Position numbers and translations under genes: made by a program. A stretch of DNA of 55,867 nucleotides from Nemertoderma westbladi (lineage: Eukaryota; Xenacoelomorpha; Nemertodermatida; Nemertodermatidae): assembly GCA_032718475.1 (NCBI GenBank), contig JAUCBJ010000800.1, positions 1-55,867 on the forward strand. The letters run 5' to 3'. The notes under the pieces were generated by a model, which worked only from the letters and a program-made list of their open reading frames with translations, did not search any database and was not told where the DNA came from. Of this stretch, positions 1-10,768 are shown in pieces; within the stretch, counting starts at the first letter, position 1; the number at the start of each line of letters is the position of its first letter.

Positions 1-563
1 ACCCCACGAACGTGTAAGAGCTACATATGAACAGAAAATATAAACAAATATTAATAACAGTTAGAAAGCACAATAGAAAGTGAAACATTTTGACTGAAGT
101 AGTTCTTACTAAAAGCCTATAAATACTTTAGCAGCTTCAAACTACTGTACTATTATACATGTACAAGGCAGACTAGACAGGGGTGTCCTGTTAATGGTAG
201 GGATTAAGATTAAATTCAATGTTATTGAGTTTATTGTTTTTTCCTTAAAGTTTCCCACTCATCTACAAATGTGTTAGTCAAAGTCAAGTTAACATTAAAG
301 CATACCGTAGAACATCGCCGTGAGCCGTCACTTGAACCGGGTACACTTTGTGTTAATTATTCAATATATAATTCATTAGCTATAAAATAAATAATTATCT
401 TTTAAATATCCCCTTTTGTCCTCAAAAGTGCGGACAACAATATTAATTTTTATTACGTAGGAAAATAGCTTTTATCACTATTATCGAGATATTTTATTTA
501 CCGAGCACCAGCGAGGTAATTAAAGGGTCTATATAATATTACAATTTTGATTATTTTTATTAG
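1..563 (+). other. 3' part of a GBF1 intron
   Basis: AT-rich sequence with no useful open frame, ending in a T-rich stretch and the acceptor AG at 562-563, directly before the GBF1 exon. A GTAAG at 14-18 is a candidate splice donor, in which case bases 1-13 would be the end of the preceding exon. This cannot be settled from 13 bases. Confidence 0.7.
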
Positions 564-2468
564 GTCTACTCCACGGATTCCCGCGCCAAACTCCACCATT
601 GTGCGTCGGAGTCGGATATCCGAGTCCGGAATCCGGAATCGGCGTGGCTCCTAGTCGGGGACGACGAGACCACGGTGGAGACGGACTCAGACGAGAGCTG
701 CCTCTCGGTCGCCGTGGAGATGGGCTCCCCGGACGCCCACGCACTCACTAAATGCTGCGAGTGCACCGCGTTCGTAGTGCGGGACGCCGCGCACGTGACG
801 CCTGCCAACTTCGAGCTGTGCGTCCACGCGATCCGAGTCTTTATAGAGGCGGCGGTGCGACTCAGTGAGATACGGAAACAGCGGAAAGAGACGCGACACT
901 CAAAGCGAGGGAGTAAAGGACGTAGGAGCAGTGCGGAGGGTACGAAACGTCGCGGAGATGGTACGAAACGTCGCGAAGATTCGGACGAAGAGTCGCAATC
1001 GGTTGGGGACTCCGGCGGACTCGGTACTAAGTACTCGGCGGCGCACAGCGCCACCACCCTCCAGCTGCTCGACCTGATGCACACGCTGCACGCGCGAGCC
1101 GCCGACATATACCGGTCCTGGGCCGCCGAGTCCGACGGGGTTGTCGACGCTAGTCCCGTTGCACTCTGGAACCTCTGCTGGTTTCCCCTCCTGCAGGGGA
1201 TGGCTCGGTTGTGCTGTGACCCTTGTTACCAAGTACGCATGACGTCATTAACCTACCTCCAACGCGCGCTACTAATGGTAGACCTTCAGTCTCTGCGCGC
1301 CTCCGAATGGGAGGCTTGCTTCCACAAAGTTCTCTTCCCACTCCTCAACCATCTCCTCGATAACTTCCTCGACGACGCCGTCGGCCTCGAGGAGACTCGT
1401 AATCGCGCTGTCGGCCTTCTCAGCAAGGTCTTCCTGCAGCATCTCACTCTGCTACCAACCCTTCCAACATTCACCGCGCTGTGGTTAACCATCCTCGACT
1501 TTATGGTTAAGTTTTACAAGGTTGGCGTCGACCACCTAACAGAGGCCATTCCCGAGTCACTAAAGAACATGTTGCTCGTTATGGACACCACGGGTATATT
1601 CGTTCGCTCGCGACACGGCCTCCAGCTGTGGTCTATGACGTGGCAACGTCTCGACCAAATACTCCCGGACTTAAAGGCCGACGTTTTCGGTAAAAACGGA
1701 CACCATCTCGACGCCGTTGGTGTTAAAGATGACTCTGAAACCTCAGTGAAAGAAACTAATGCAAGACGAAATCCATTTAATCACCCTGACTATGTGACCA
1801 CTAGCAACGGTGTAGCAACCCCTAACAACGCTGTGACTACTACTGCATCGCCATCGACTATCCCTTCTCAGGGCAGCAATACTTGTAATAAGGATAGTTC
1901 TGCTGATTCTAGCCAAACATCTAATGATAGTAGGCCTATTACACAGAGTTATGCTCAGGTATGTACTAGTGGTAGTTCCACACCCCAAGGAATGCGCGCA
2001 GCATCACCCTGCAGTCAAACTATTTCAGAAGTCCCCGTAGTAGAAACTCACTCAGATAATTCCAGTCTCAACTCGCATCAACACAACGACGCTGCGGTAA
2101 TCGAATCTGGGAACTCCGATTCGGAAGCAATTCCATGTGAAACAGCTGTTAATAATACAGACAGACTGAATAACGATATCGGGGAAACGTCAGAAAATCT
2201 CCAGGAAATTACCGAGGATAACATTGCCAAAGAGCACGTCACTTGTTCAGACATCACAGGTAGTCGTGACGACATAAATGATTACGTAATCACAACTGAT
2301 GAGGCTATAGAAGATACAGATTCTGTTACTGTCCACATATCGTCGGTTCTCAATAAGACTATAGAAGACGTCCCAGATGCTCCACCAGTTCAGCCTCTGT
2401 CTCTTCTCCTCTTCCCGATGAACACATCCGGTATCCCGATTCTAGCCCCGGGATCGCAGCCACAGTGA
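564..2468 (+). CDS. GBF1: GBF1, C-terminal coding exon (ARF guanine nucleotide exchange factor)
   Basis: GBF1 is a large Sec7-family exchange factor that loads GTP on ARF1 at the cis-Golgi and ER-Golgi intermediate compartment, allowing COPI coat assembly. Only the last exon is here; the Sec7 domain lies upstream of the window. The frame is open from the acceptor at 563 to TGA at 2466-2468 (634 codons), so a start inside this block would be artificial. Diagnostic stretches are VRDAAHVTPANFELCVHAIR (about residue 72), LQLLDLMHTLHARAADIY (about 165), VRMTSLTYLQRALL, SKVFLQHLTLLP and IPESLKNMLLVMDT (about 330), all in the order seen in animal GBF1 after the Sec7 domain (helical HDS region). The last 240 or so residues are a low-complexity Ser/Thr/Asn-rich tail ending in a Pro/Leu-rich segment like that of other GBF1 proteins. 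No frameshift or internal stop is seen. Vertebrate GBF1 has several introns in this part; here it is one exon. Confidence 0.95.
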   Translation, partial: VYSTDSRAKLHHCASESDIRVRNPESAWLLVGDDETTVETDSDESCLSVAVEMGSPDAHALTKCCECTAFVVRDAAHVTPANFELCVHAIRVFIEAAVRLSEIRKQRKETRHSKRGSKGRRSSAEGTKRRGDGTKRREDSDEESQSVGDSGGLGTKYSAAHSATTLQLLDLMHTLHARAADIYRSWAAESDGVVDASPVALWNLCWFPLLQGMARLCCDPCYQVRMTSLTYLQRALLMVDLQSLRASEWEACFHKVLFPLLNHLLDNFLDDAVGLEETRNRAVGLLSKVFLQHLTLLPTLPTFTALWLTILDFMVKFYKVGVDHLTEAIPESLKNMLLVMDTTGIFVRSRHGLQLWSMTWQRLDQILPDLKADVFGKNGHHLDAVGVKDDSETSVKETNARRNPFNHPDYVTTSNGVATPNNAVTTTASPSTIPSQGSNTCNKDSSADSSQTSNDSRPITQSYAQVCTSGSSTPQGMRAASPCSQTISEVPVVETHSDNSSLNSHQHNDAAVIESGNSDSEAIPCETAVNNTDRLNNDIGETSENLQEITEDNIAKEHVTCSDITGSRDDINDYVITTDEAIEDTDSVTVHISSVLNKTIEDVPDAPPVQPLSLLLFPMNTSGIPILAPGSQPQ

Positions 2469-3140
2469 TTGCCATCAACTAACTCTCATACAATCATCTT
2501 ACTAATATTCAACCTGCAATATTAACCAGATGTTGTATTATTATTGTTTCTGCCGTGAACAAGTTGCGTGCTTTCAGTTTTCAAACAAACTAAAATATAA
2601 TCAAATTAATTACTTTTCATTATTTAAAAGGAGGACCTTAAAGAATCAGTTCGAATAACCGAATCATTTACAATGAGCCACGGAGAAAGCGAGTGTAGCA
2701 TACCGGTACCGGGCTGTTTCAACCTTTGTCTGTCTGTCGGTCGGTCTGTCTGTCCTTGTCTCTGCCTTTCTGTAACTCAGTAGTTCTCTAGTCTCTCGCT
2801 AGAGGGCGACTGTTGAAGTAACGGTAACCTGGTAACCGCATGCTACACTCGCTTACAAGCTATTAACTGAAACTGCGCAATTTCTTTACTTAATGTAATT
2901 TTATGTAAAGTTTTTATGTAATTTTCGAATTCGTTGTGCTTAATAATATAATTTATTTTTTTCGTTTGCGTTCGGTGCATTACAGCATTAATTGGTGTAA
3001 GTATGTCTGTCTGTAGTCTAAAACTTGTTCGTCTTGGATGTTTAATTAACTCGAAATAGAACTGTAACTTTACTTTACCTGGTCTGGTTTATAATATTAC
3101 GTCATTGTTAATAAAACAACATAATAAACAATTATAGCCC
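2469..3140 (+). other. GBF1 3' untranslated region (probable)
   Basis: AT-rich sequence directly after the GBF1 stop. An AATAAA hexamer at 3110-3115 is a plausible poly(A) signal, which would give a 3' UTR of about 650 bases. It contains the small inverted-repeat element at 2687-2854. The true end cannot be fixed without transcripts. Confidence 0.45.
2687..2854. mobile_element. MITE with short terminal inverted repeats in the GBF1 3' region
   Basis: A 168-bp element whose ends are inverted copies: it starts AAGCGAGTGTAGCAT and ends with the exact reverse complement, with a weaker continuation (ACCGGTACC against GCGGTTACC). The interior holds a (TGTC)n-like run. No protein is encoded. The superfamily is not assigned, because a clear target-site duplication is not seen. 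Confidence 0.55.
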
Positions 3141-3590
3141 TGTACTGGTACCGTTGTTGTTACTTTATCTTATCTTTATAGTAAACGAGTTGGATAGAAA
3201 AAATAGCACTAACATATTATTTATATCTGCAATTATTTTGTACCAGTCCACTTTATAAATGATATTGGAGCAGAAGAGTGAATCATAAAATACTAGAAAA
3301 TTTAAATATTTCGAAATACCGTTTTATAAACGTCATTCAGCTCATTTATTTTGGATAGTTTATTTATTTTCTTCGCTATTGTATGTATTATTATTATAGA
3401 GTCCCGATAGAAACGACATATCCGCTAATTATTTTAACCAACCATCGTCATTATTCTTATTCAAAAACTCTTATTAATATTGATCTAATATAAATATAAA
3501 TCTTAAGTCCTATTTATTTTTTTAGTTTTTTCCAAAAAATATGTTTTCCAAGTCAATTCTGTAATTGGAGTTTGCTGTAATTTTATATGG
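3141..3590. other. AT-rich intergenic sequence, no gene seen
   Basis: Very AT-rich with frequent stops in all frames. Nothing recognisable apart from short poly(A/T) runs. Confidence 0.6.
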
Positions 3591-3829
3591 CCCGGGTCAC
3601 ACACGAGCTTCAACATTCAACTTCAACTAAAATATAGAAACATTGTAGCCTATGGAGACGTTCACACATAAACTTTCAACATCCACTAATCCTATGTTAC
3701 ATCTACACGAAAATGAAAGCTAGCATCATCTCTAGAGCATAGACAACCAATCAGAAGTAACAACTATGTTACCAACGTTAGTGAACCGGGGCGGAGTTAT
3801 TCGATGTTGAAGCTCATCTGTAACCCGAG
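3591..3829. mobile_element. MITE with about 25-bp imperfect terminal inverted repeats
   Basis: The left end (CGGGTCACACACGAGCTTC from 3593) is matched in inverse orientation by the right end (GAAGCTCATCTGTAACCCG, ending 3827). The inverted ends continue through CAACATT/GATGTTG. The element is about 235 bp and non-coding. The GGGTCACAC-like terminus recalls Harbinger-type MITEs in the same window, but no clean target-site duplication is visible. Confidence 0.6.
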
Positions 3830-4194
3830 TCTAACAGAAAGGCTACATTAGTTTATTCTCCAGCCACCTCGTCCCTCAACTAATAGGGACTCTATAGAGG
3901 AATCCAATATAGACAGACTGGCTAGTTACGGTGTGGTAGAATATTGTTTCACTTTGGTTGTAATTCTGGTCGCTTTTCCATCTCATTAAAAGTATCATTA
4001 TTAAGTATTTATTTATTAAATATATATTTAGTTTGTTTGATTGTAAATTAATATATGTTACTTTTGCTTGGTGCAGTGGGATAGATAACAAATAAATTTT
4101 AGCTACAATTAAAGTTTAATGTAATTATTGTTGATTTTACAATTATTTTTATGATAAACCGCAGCGGTACAGATAGGAGTTGGGAATTTATTGT
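3830..4194. other. AT-rich intergenic sequence, no gene seen
   Basis: Stops in all frames and no recognised repeat. A 71-residue open stretch on the minus strand looks like chance. Confidence 0.55.
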
Positions 4195-4620
4195 TGTCAT
4201 TAATACACTTAGCCGTTGATCACACCTTGGCGCAGTGTTTAAATCCGTTCGACTCCGAAGGTCGTGGGTTCGATCCTAGCACGGAGCAGTTTTCGTTTCG
4301 GTACGAATGCTTTAGAGGGACTAGTCAGGGTGCATATCTGCCTTGAATCCTTAATTGATAGCTAAATGAGTACTGGAGATTCCTCTGGGGAGTATAGTTC
4401 TGGGGGGACCGCACTGAAAATAAGTCGTCAGACTTTGTACGTAGTCCCTGGCCTAACGGTCGAAGAAAACTTTACTTTTCGCATTGCAAAACATACCAAC
4501 TACAGTGTGTCTACCAAATGCCTCCGATCAACCTTTGCTTATGACAGTTTTTTGGCAATAAATCTCTAAATTTTGCATGTATTCCTACATAGCGTCACCG
4601 GCATTGAATATGGCCTGGCA
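4195..4620 (+). mobile_element. tRNA-derived SINE (copy 1)
   Basis: The head carries a pol III type 2 internal promoter: an A-box-like TGGCGCAGTG at 4228-4237 and a near-canonical B box GGTTCGATCC at 4267-4276, spaced as in a tRNA. The tRNA-unrelated body follows to roughly 4600. The tRNA fold is not complete, so it is a SINE rather than a tRNA gene. The 3' end is approximate. A 67-codon open stretch inside it is not a gene. Confidence 0.7.
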
Positions 4621-4799
4621 AACACCACCACAACAAAAATACACTAATTTTAAATTGTTATTCAATTCCGAACTTAAGACTGGTACAAAATGCTAGGTCG
4701 ATTCATTTCCGACTTCATTAATAAGTATTATTTCGTAAATTTAAAGAAAAACATTCAAATATCGAGAATGTCCGTAACGTCCGACACCGTGGAATTGAC

Positions 4800-6110
4800 C
4801 ATATATTATTGTTCTAGAACATATCCCGCGTCAAAAAATATAATGTTTTTCTATGGTAGCTAGTATTTTTTATCTAGCTAGTGGGGAGGAGTACGGGGTA
4901 CTACTATGTTATGGGTACCCACTTTTTAAACAAATTTATTCATATGAAAATTGCTTTTATTATGAGGTTTTTTGTTCTAGAACAAGTATTTAACCTTCTG
5001 CCAGTACGATGGTAGCTAGTAATTTTGATTTTGTGTTATAGCTAGTACTTTTTATTAGCTAGTGAAAAAAATTATAATGGAAAAATTGAAAAAAAATTTG
5101 ACCAACTATTTTCTTGTAAAAATATATTTTATTTTGAAGTTTTTTATCTAGAACAAATATTTGACCTTCTGACAGTAAGATGGTAGCTAGTACTTTTAAT
5201 TTTGTGTTAGCTAGTACTATTTATTAGCTAGTAAATGTAAGATATACTGGTAATTTAATTCTCAATTATATATTTGCATGGAATAATTTATGAGTCATGG
5301 CAGCTAGTAATTTTTATTTGATAGTCAACGTAGCTAGTAATTATTCACTAGCTAGTTTTTTATACAAAATATGAGATACAGATGTAAAAATAGAGTTTTT
5401 ACATATTTTACTTATTTAGGCCTATTTTACTTATTACTAGATTTATTTATCTTTTTATTAGTCATTTCTACAGTAGAATATATTGATGATATGGAAATTG
5501 TCTAAATAAAAGGGGCACTACAAAATTTCTTTTCTAATTTTAAGATCACTATCTACCTTTAAAAACACTAGCTACCATAATAAAAAATAATAGCTAACCT
5601 CTCTCAGAAGGTGAAATAATTTATGTTCTAGAACAAAAAACCATCTTGATAATATCCATTAACATGGTCCAAAATATTATTTTGTAATTTTAAGATCTCT
5701 AGCTACTTTTAAAAACACTAGCTACTTTAATAAAAAATAATAGGTAACCTCTCTCAGAAGGTGAAATTTATGTTCTAGAACGAAAAACAACATAATAATA
5801 TCCAATAATATGGTAAAAAAAATTGCTCAAAAATTTGGGGCCAAAAATTTGGTTTTGTAATTTTAAAAACAGTAGCTACCTAAAAGAAATCACTAGCTAC
5901 CATAAAAAAAACAATAGCTAACGTCTAACAGAAGATGACATTAATGTTATAAAACAAAAACCTCAAGATAATAGCCATTAACATTGTCAAATAAATGGTC
6001 AAAAAGTGGGTACCCATAACATAGTAGTACCGAGTACGGTACTATATTTAGCTACTATTTTTTTAAACAGCAGCTAGCAGATTAGCTAATGTTCTAAAAA
6101 ATATTTTCAG
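4800..6110. repeat. Large inverted repeat with tandem-unit arms (foldback-like locus 1)
   Basis: Two arms face each other around a centre near 5300-5500. The sequence GGTACTACTATGTTATGGG near 4900 recurs inverted near 6010-6030, and each arm contains about three diverged units of roughly 170-200 bp. Each unit has a TTCTAGAAC palindrome, an AACCTCATGATAA-like block, an AGAAGGT block and one or two AGCTAGTA motifs. Units in the left arm read in one direction and those in the right arm in the other. No protein is encoded. Related single units continue at 6160-6260 and 6430-6870. The architecture resembles Foldback transposons, but no transposase was found. Confidence 0.65.
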
Positions 6111-6263
6111 TGTTGCTTAAACATCAGTAGCATTATTATTATTATTATTATTATTATTAGCATTAGTAGCAAAATTAAAATTGTTTTTAAAACACTAGCT
6201 ACCTTAAAAAGCAATGGCTAACATTAAAAACACTAGCTATTTTAAATAAAAATTAGTCACTAA

Positions 6264-6419
6264 GGCCGCGTTCACACTACCGAGTCAAAGTCAAAAGACA
6301 AAATGTAAAAAAAATAACAAGAAATTAATTTTTTTCTACCATAATGTATTATTATTTATTATTGCTAGCTAACTATATTTATTTTATTTTGACTTTGACT
6401 CGGTAGTGTGAACGCGGCC
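6264..6419. mobile_element. Harbinger-type MITE with perfect 33-bp terminal inverted repeats
   Basis: A 156-bp element starting GGCCGCGTTCACACTACCG and ending with its exact inverse. The inverted repeat is perfect for 33 bases. It is flanked by TAA on both sides (6261-6263 and 6420-6422), the 3-bp TWA target-site duplication typical of PIF/Harbinger elements. It sits within the tail of the foldback-like repeat cluster and is therefore younger than it. No coding capacity. Confidence 0.85.
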
Positions 6420-6422
6420 TAA

Positions 6423-7080
6423 TAATGTTCAACATTGGTCAATGAGAACATCACAGAAAATCCAAAGTCAAAGACTCAAACAATATATTTTAAAATAATA
6501 GCTACTTGATTAGCTAATGTTCTAGAACAAAACATCTTTCTTTACAAAGTTGCTCTAAATATAGAAGGACATTTACAGTGTAAGTAAACATAATTATTTC
6601 AATTTATTAATATTTACCAAAATATCAAATGGGGAGGTATACGGAACTCTTGCCGTTTTGTCTACTTTTTTTATAAATGTTAAAGAACACGTGTTAGTTA
6701 TCAATTTTGATAAATATTTTTGTTCTAGAATCCCAGTTTTTCTAGAACATTTTTTTTTTATATACCATCCTACTGTCAGAAGGTCAAATATTTGTTTTAG
6801 AAAAAACCTCATGATAAAAGCCCTTTTCATATGAAAAAAATTGGTCAAACTATGGATATCCAAGGTATAGTAATGCCCATATAATGCCCAGAAGCTTCGA
6901 TGGACAATATTAAGGCTGAAAAAGACCCAGATAAAGTGAGAAGATGTACAACAAATAAAACGACGTAAATGGTGGCTGAAAGTTGCCACCACAATCAATA
7001 AATCCGGGTCGGCCCGGTCCTATAATTAAGAGTTCGCATATATAACATAATTTAAATGCTGCATCCCCAACACCAAAATA
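6423..7080. repeat. Additional units of the TTCTAGAAC/AGCTAGT repeat family
   Basis: Fragments of the unit seen in the inverted repeat upstream recur here: TTCTAGAAC at about 6522, 6721 and 6740, and an AGAAGGTCAAATATTTG block near 6779 in the same orientation as the right arm. A 134-residue minus-strand open frame (6594-6998) crosses these repeats. I read it as a chance frame in AT-rich repeat DNA, not a gene. Confidence 0.5.
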
Positions 7081-7160
7081 CACAAATTAATATATAAAAT
7101 AGTATTCAAAATATGGATAGAGAAAGAGAGAGATAGAGGTGGCTGGCCACTGTAGGGTAA

Positions 7161-7333
7161 GGCCCCCCTCACACGGAGCAACTTGTTTCTCCAACTTGTT
7201 GCTGGACCCCCTCACACACAGAAAATAAGTTTCGGAAACAAGTTTCAGCAACTTGTTGCTGGACTCCTCACACACAGAAACAAGTTTCGGAAACAAGTTG
7301 CAGAAACAAGTTGCTCCGTGTGAGTGTGGGGCC
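7161..7333. mobile_element. Harbinger-type MITE with about 35-bp terminal inverted repeats
   Basis: Starts GGCCCCCCTCACACGGAGC and ends with a near-perfect inverse copy, with TAA duplications at 7158-7160 and 7334-7336. The interior consists of further CAACTTGTTTC/GAAACAAGTTG copies, so the whole 173 bp is largely self-complementary. Non-coding. A different family from the 6264 element but with the same TAA target preference. Confidence 0.8.
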
Positions 7334-7859
7334 TAACTGTTTCCCCACAGGACTAGTCCGTACAATAAGTTATTATTATTAATTATTTAATACAACATTA
7401 GCCAATCAAGGCTTTAGCTGAGTATTGAACGACAAACTAACCAACAACAACAACCAAATACCAATTAACAATCAATTATACCAAATAACGAGTATACCAT
7501 ATGATTCTTTGCACCGGTTAAAAGATCTGGCGCCTAGAATAATGTAACAAAATAACAACAACAGCTACAGTGAAAGCAAACTAAAGTTACAACAACGTGC
7601 TAATTATTAATACAAAAAGTGAGGGTGAACAAGCGCAAAATATAGTGTTCTTAATATGTAAATTGGTAGAATGTGTCTTAATTTATAAAATATTCCTGAG
7701 AGTTTTGATATTTTTGATAAGATATATATTCACAATGAAATTTCCAATTAATTTTGTTATCTATAAAATTTCATAGAAATTTTGAGGCGGTTTTTTGTGG
7801 CAAAAGGGTAGATTGTATTGTAACCGTAGGGATTGTTGGATGTCGGCTGTTATGGAATA

Positions 7860-8200
7860 GTAATCAGTTTTCTTTAAATTTAATGAAAGTTTGTTGTCAT
7901 TGAGCCAGTCTTGTAGTTTCTCGAGTTCAGTGTTACAGTTTTAATGAGTGTGTTTGTATTTTTATCGCAGTGACGTAGCTTAGTGTCGTCGGCGGCGGAA
8001 AGTGTTGTCCGTAGTTTATTACAGTTCGGTAAGTCGTTTGTATAGAGTAAGAATAGAGTAGGACTAAGTATAGCTCCCCGTGGAGTTCCAAAAGGTGAGT
8101 TAGTTGTTCCAGTTGTAGTTCCACTTACTTTACCACTTAAATAGTTACTTTTGGATGCGGATGTTAAATTCAGGAACACGATCCGTTGTTTTAATCCATG
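7860..8200 (-). mobile_element. LINE reverse transcriptase fragment
   Basis: The minus-strand frame contains GTPRGAILSPTLFLLYTND, the region just before the catalytic box of Jockey/CR1-type non-LTR reverse transcriptases, followed by SAADDTKL, where FADDT is expected. About 100 residues remain of the palm domain; both ends are missing. Dead remnant. Confidence 0.65.
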
Positions 8201-9119
8201 TATGAATAGTTACGTGCTAGTAATATTACACCATCACCCATAATACAACATGTTTTGGGGGTCGGAGCCACCCCCCCTAATTCTTTTTACAAATTTTAAT
8301 CATATGCTACGAAATTCGGTATGAAAGATAATAGTTCGACAATTTTTCTTACTGCTGGCAGAGCCGGAATTTTCAATATCAGAGCTATTTCGATACAACA
8401 AGCCGTTAAAAATGCATATTAAGCAATATGTAACCATCTCTGTTGGCTTTATTCTCGTTTCTTCATTACTCGTAATGAATATCCTAGATCAGTCATTCCA
8501 AATGAAAGTTGCATGGTTTAGCATCTTCGCGAGGCAATTTAATTCCAGGGGCCTAATTAATAAATATACCATATTCTGAAACATGTTGTTTATCCCATAC
8601 ATCGCTATTCACATAAACAAAGCGTTCTAGAATATGGTGTATTTATTAAATAGTATAACAATAATAGTATAATTTAATTACACCAAAAAGGTATTGGGTT
8701 AAAATAATACAGTGGTGCACACCAATAAGGGGGGAGATAATCTGATCTGCACTATTAGTAACTGTGGTACTCAGCACTAAGCAGCATAGGATTTGCAACA
8801 ATAAATAAAACACAGAAGGGCATCAGGGCATAATAAAAACGGAAGTAAAATCATTTAATTGTCAGTACTATATAAAATATTTAAAAAAAATTCAAATTTG
8901 GGCGCCCTTAAAACTCATCGAAAAATTATAATAATAAAATTAAATAAATAAATAGTTAGGTTGAGAAAATTTTATAAATAAATAGGGTCATGTTATCAGG
9001 GCAGTAGTATAGATTATTAGATTATCGCACCAAGAGGCGCGCGGCGCCAGTGTAGCTGGCATTTATTTCTTAAGATCTCAGATAAAACGTTACACATAGC
9101 ATAACTAAAAATCAAATCA
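8201..9119. other. Intergenic, with one short palindromic element at about 8555-8652
   Basis: No gene seen. Around 8561-8580 the sequence TACCATATTCTGAA recurs inverted as TTCTAGAATATGGTG near 8625-8640, within a 100-bp self-complementary block that could be a tiny MITE. The remainder is AT-rich, and some segments resemble the 3' end of the 29949-30381 insertion. Confidence 0.4.
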
Positions 9120-10560
9120 TCTTATCATATTATCCTCCAAGAGCTTCCAGGTAATTTTTTATAATGTTGATTCTGCGTGAGAAGTTAATCTTCAAATTAT
9201 AGGCTGATATGGTAAAGTCTAGGTGTCTTTGTTCGCAAGATCCCAATGGTCCCAAGCTGATTTCCTTAATGTTGAATGAGTGGATAAGGAGTCTGGGAAG
9301 ATCGTTGAAGCGATCGCAATGTGTGTTGGTAAGTATCATTAATCAGAGATTCCACTTTAAACGCTGTGTTGCTTCTGGAATTAGTACTTTCGAAAAGTTA
9401 AGGAAAAGCGGATGTTGATATGCAGATTTCTTCCCACTCAGCATGATCCAGCTTGTTTTGTCTCTGTCGATTTCCATTCCCAGTTCCATTAGACTTGCGC
9501 TGATTCTGTGTATTTGCAATGATTAATTTAAACCCGCTTATAATAATAATATCATCAGCATACGATATTGTGAAACAACGTGTTTCTTCAGATAAGATGT
9601 CATTATTTATATCCGAGTGTTGATTACAATTTTTGGAGTTTAAAGAGTTTTTGGTGTTGGACTTCCAGATTTTAAACAAGTTCTTCGATGTTTCCTTGAC
9701 CCTGGTTAAATTTTGTTCGGATACATACGTTCTTTGCTATTCGTTTCCCATTTGTTACAATGCACTGTTTGCTCTCGGTAAATAGAATTTCACTCATCTT
9801 GTCAGTGTATTCATTTAGGTTTTGTTCAGACCAATCCTTCAAATGTAACGGCATCTCCTTGTTCAGGTTTTCAATTCTATTCGAATTGAATTTGAATATT
9901 ATATTCTTTTCTTTATATAGCTTTTTCTTCGCCTGAGTTGTCTTGCTCCATTGGAAACGAATTTCCTTTCTTAAATAACTTCTTTTGTTGGTGCCCTTGC
10001 ATGTGTTGTTCTTGTCATCCATTGTAAAAGCCATATCCATCAAAATAGGGCCGTGATCAGAGTTATTATCACATTCCTGATCTTTGACTGTTCCAGATAT
10101 TACCAGTTTGCTATAAGCTTTTTGAAATACAATATGGTTAATATAAGATCTGGAGTTGTTATTACCATAATAAGTCACTAAAGGACCAGGACCATTAAAC
10201 ATTCCCATTGTGTCTACAGTAGATATATTGTTTGAGTTCAGGAACCTGTTAAAAGGCAAGCCATTTCGATTTGGCTTAGAACGAGAGTAACGTGGGCCAT
10301 GAGAGTTTCCTAGGTCAGCGTTGGCATCCATCAGAAGAGTAGGTATAGCTTCAGGGTAGTGATACAATAAACTTTCAATATTTCCTAAGAATTCATTATA
10401 TGCAGCGCTACCTTTAGAGACATCGGGAGCATATCCTGAGATGAAAAGAATCGGTTGTCTCATCACCTTAAAAGTTACATATGCGGACACAATATTATTA
10501 GATCCTGTTGAAATCTTTGTGCAGTCCTTCACTAAAGAGCTTCTCAGAAAACAACTCCAC
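9120..10560 (-). mobile_element. Internally deleted LINE: endonuclease joined to a reverse transcriptase remnant
   Basis: The frame at 9672-10532 is an apurinic-type (EEP) endonuclease domain: ISGYAPDVSKGSAAYNEFLG, LLMDANADLGN, a SYINHIV block and the terminal DNNSDHGPI (the conserved S-D-H). Downstream at 9398-9679 a second frame carries SYADDIIIIS, the catalytic YADD of the reverse transcriptase. The palm and fingers that should separate them (several hundred residues) are missing, so the copy is internally deleted and non-autonomous. The 9120-9400 part looks like the element's tail. Frames are shifted and broken. Confidence 0.75.
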
Positions 10561-10768
10561 CCTTTCCTCTAGGTGCAGATATTTTGCTCTGGGATGTTTC
10601 ATAGAAACATGAAATTACTATCAAGAATAGTTACATTGTTTGGAACGCTTTGCTCCTTGTCATAAGTGTCAAATACGTTGTGCTTGAAAGCGATTGATCG
10701 ATGAAAAGGTATTGCTATGTGATGAATCAATATGGTAATAGTATAGCATTATGTTAGAATCAGAGATT

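Noticed and set aside
566-1232. Minus-strand frames inside the GBF1 exon
   Set aside because: Shadows of a high-GC coding region on the other strand.
6594-6998. A 134-residue minus-strand frame
   Set aside because: It crosses several known repeat units and has no domain-like pattern.
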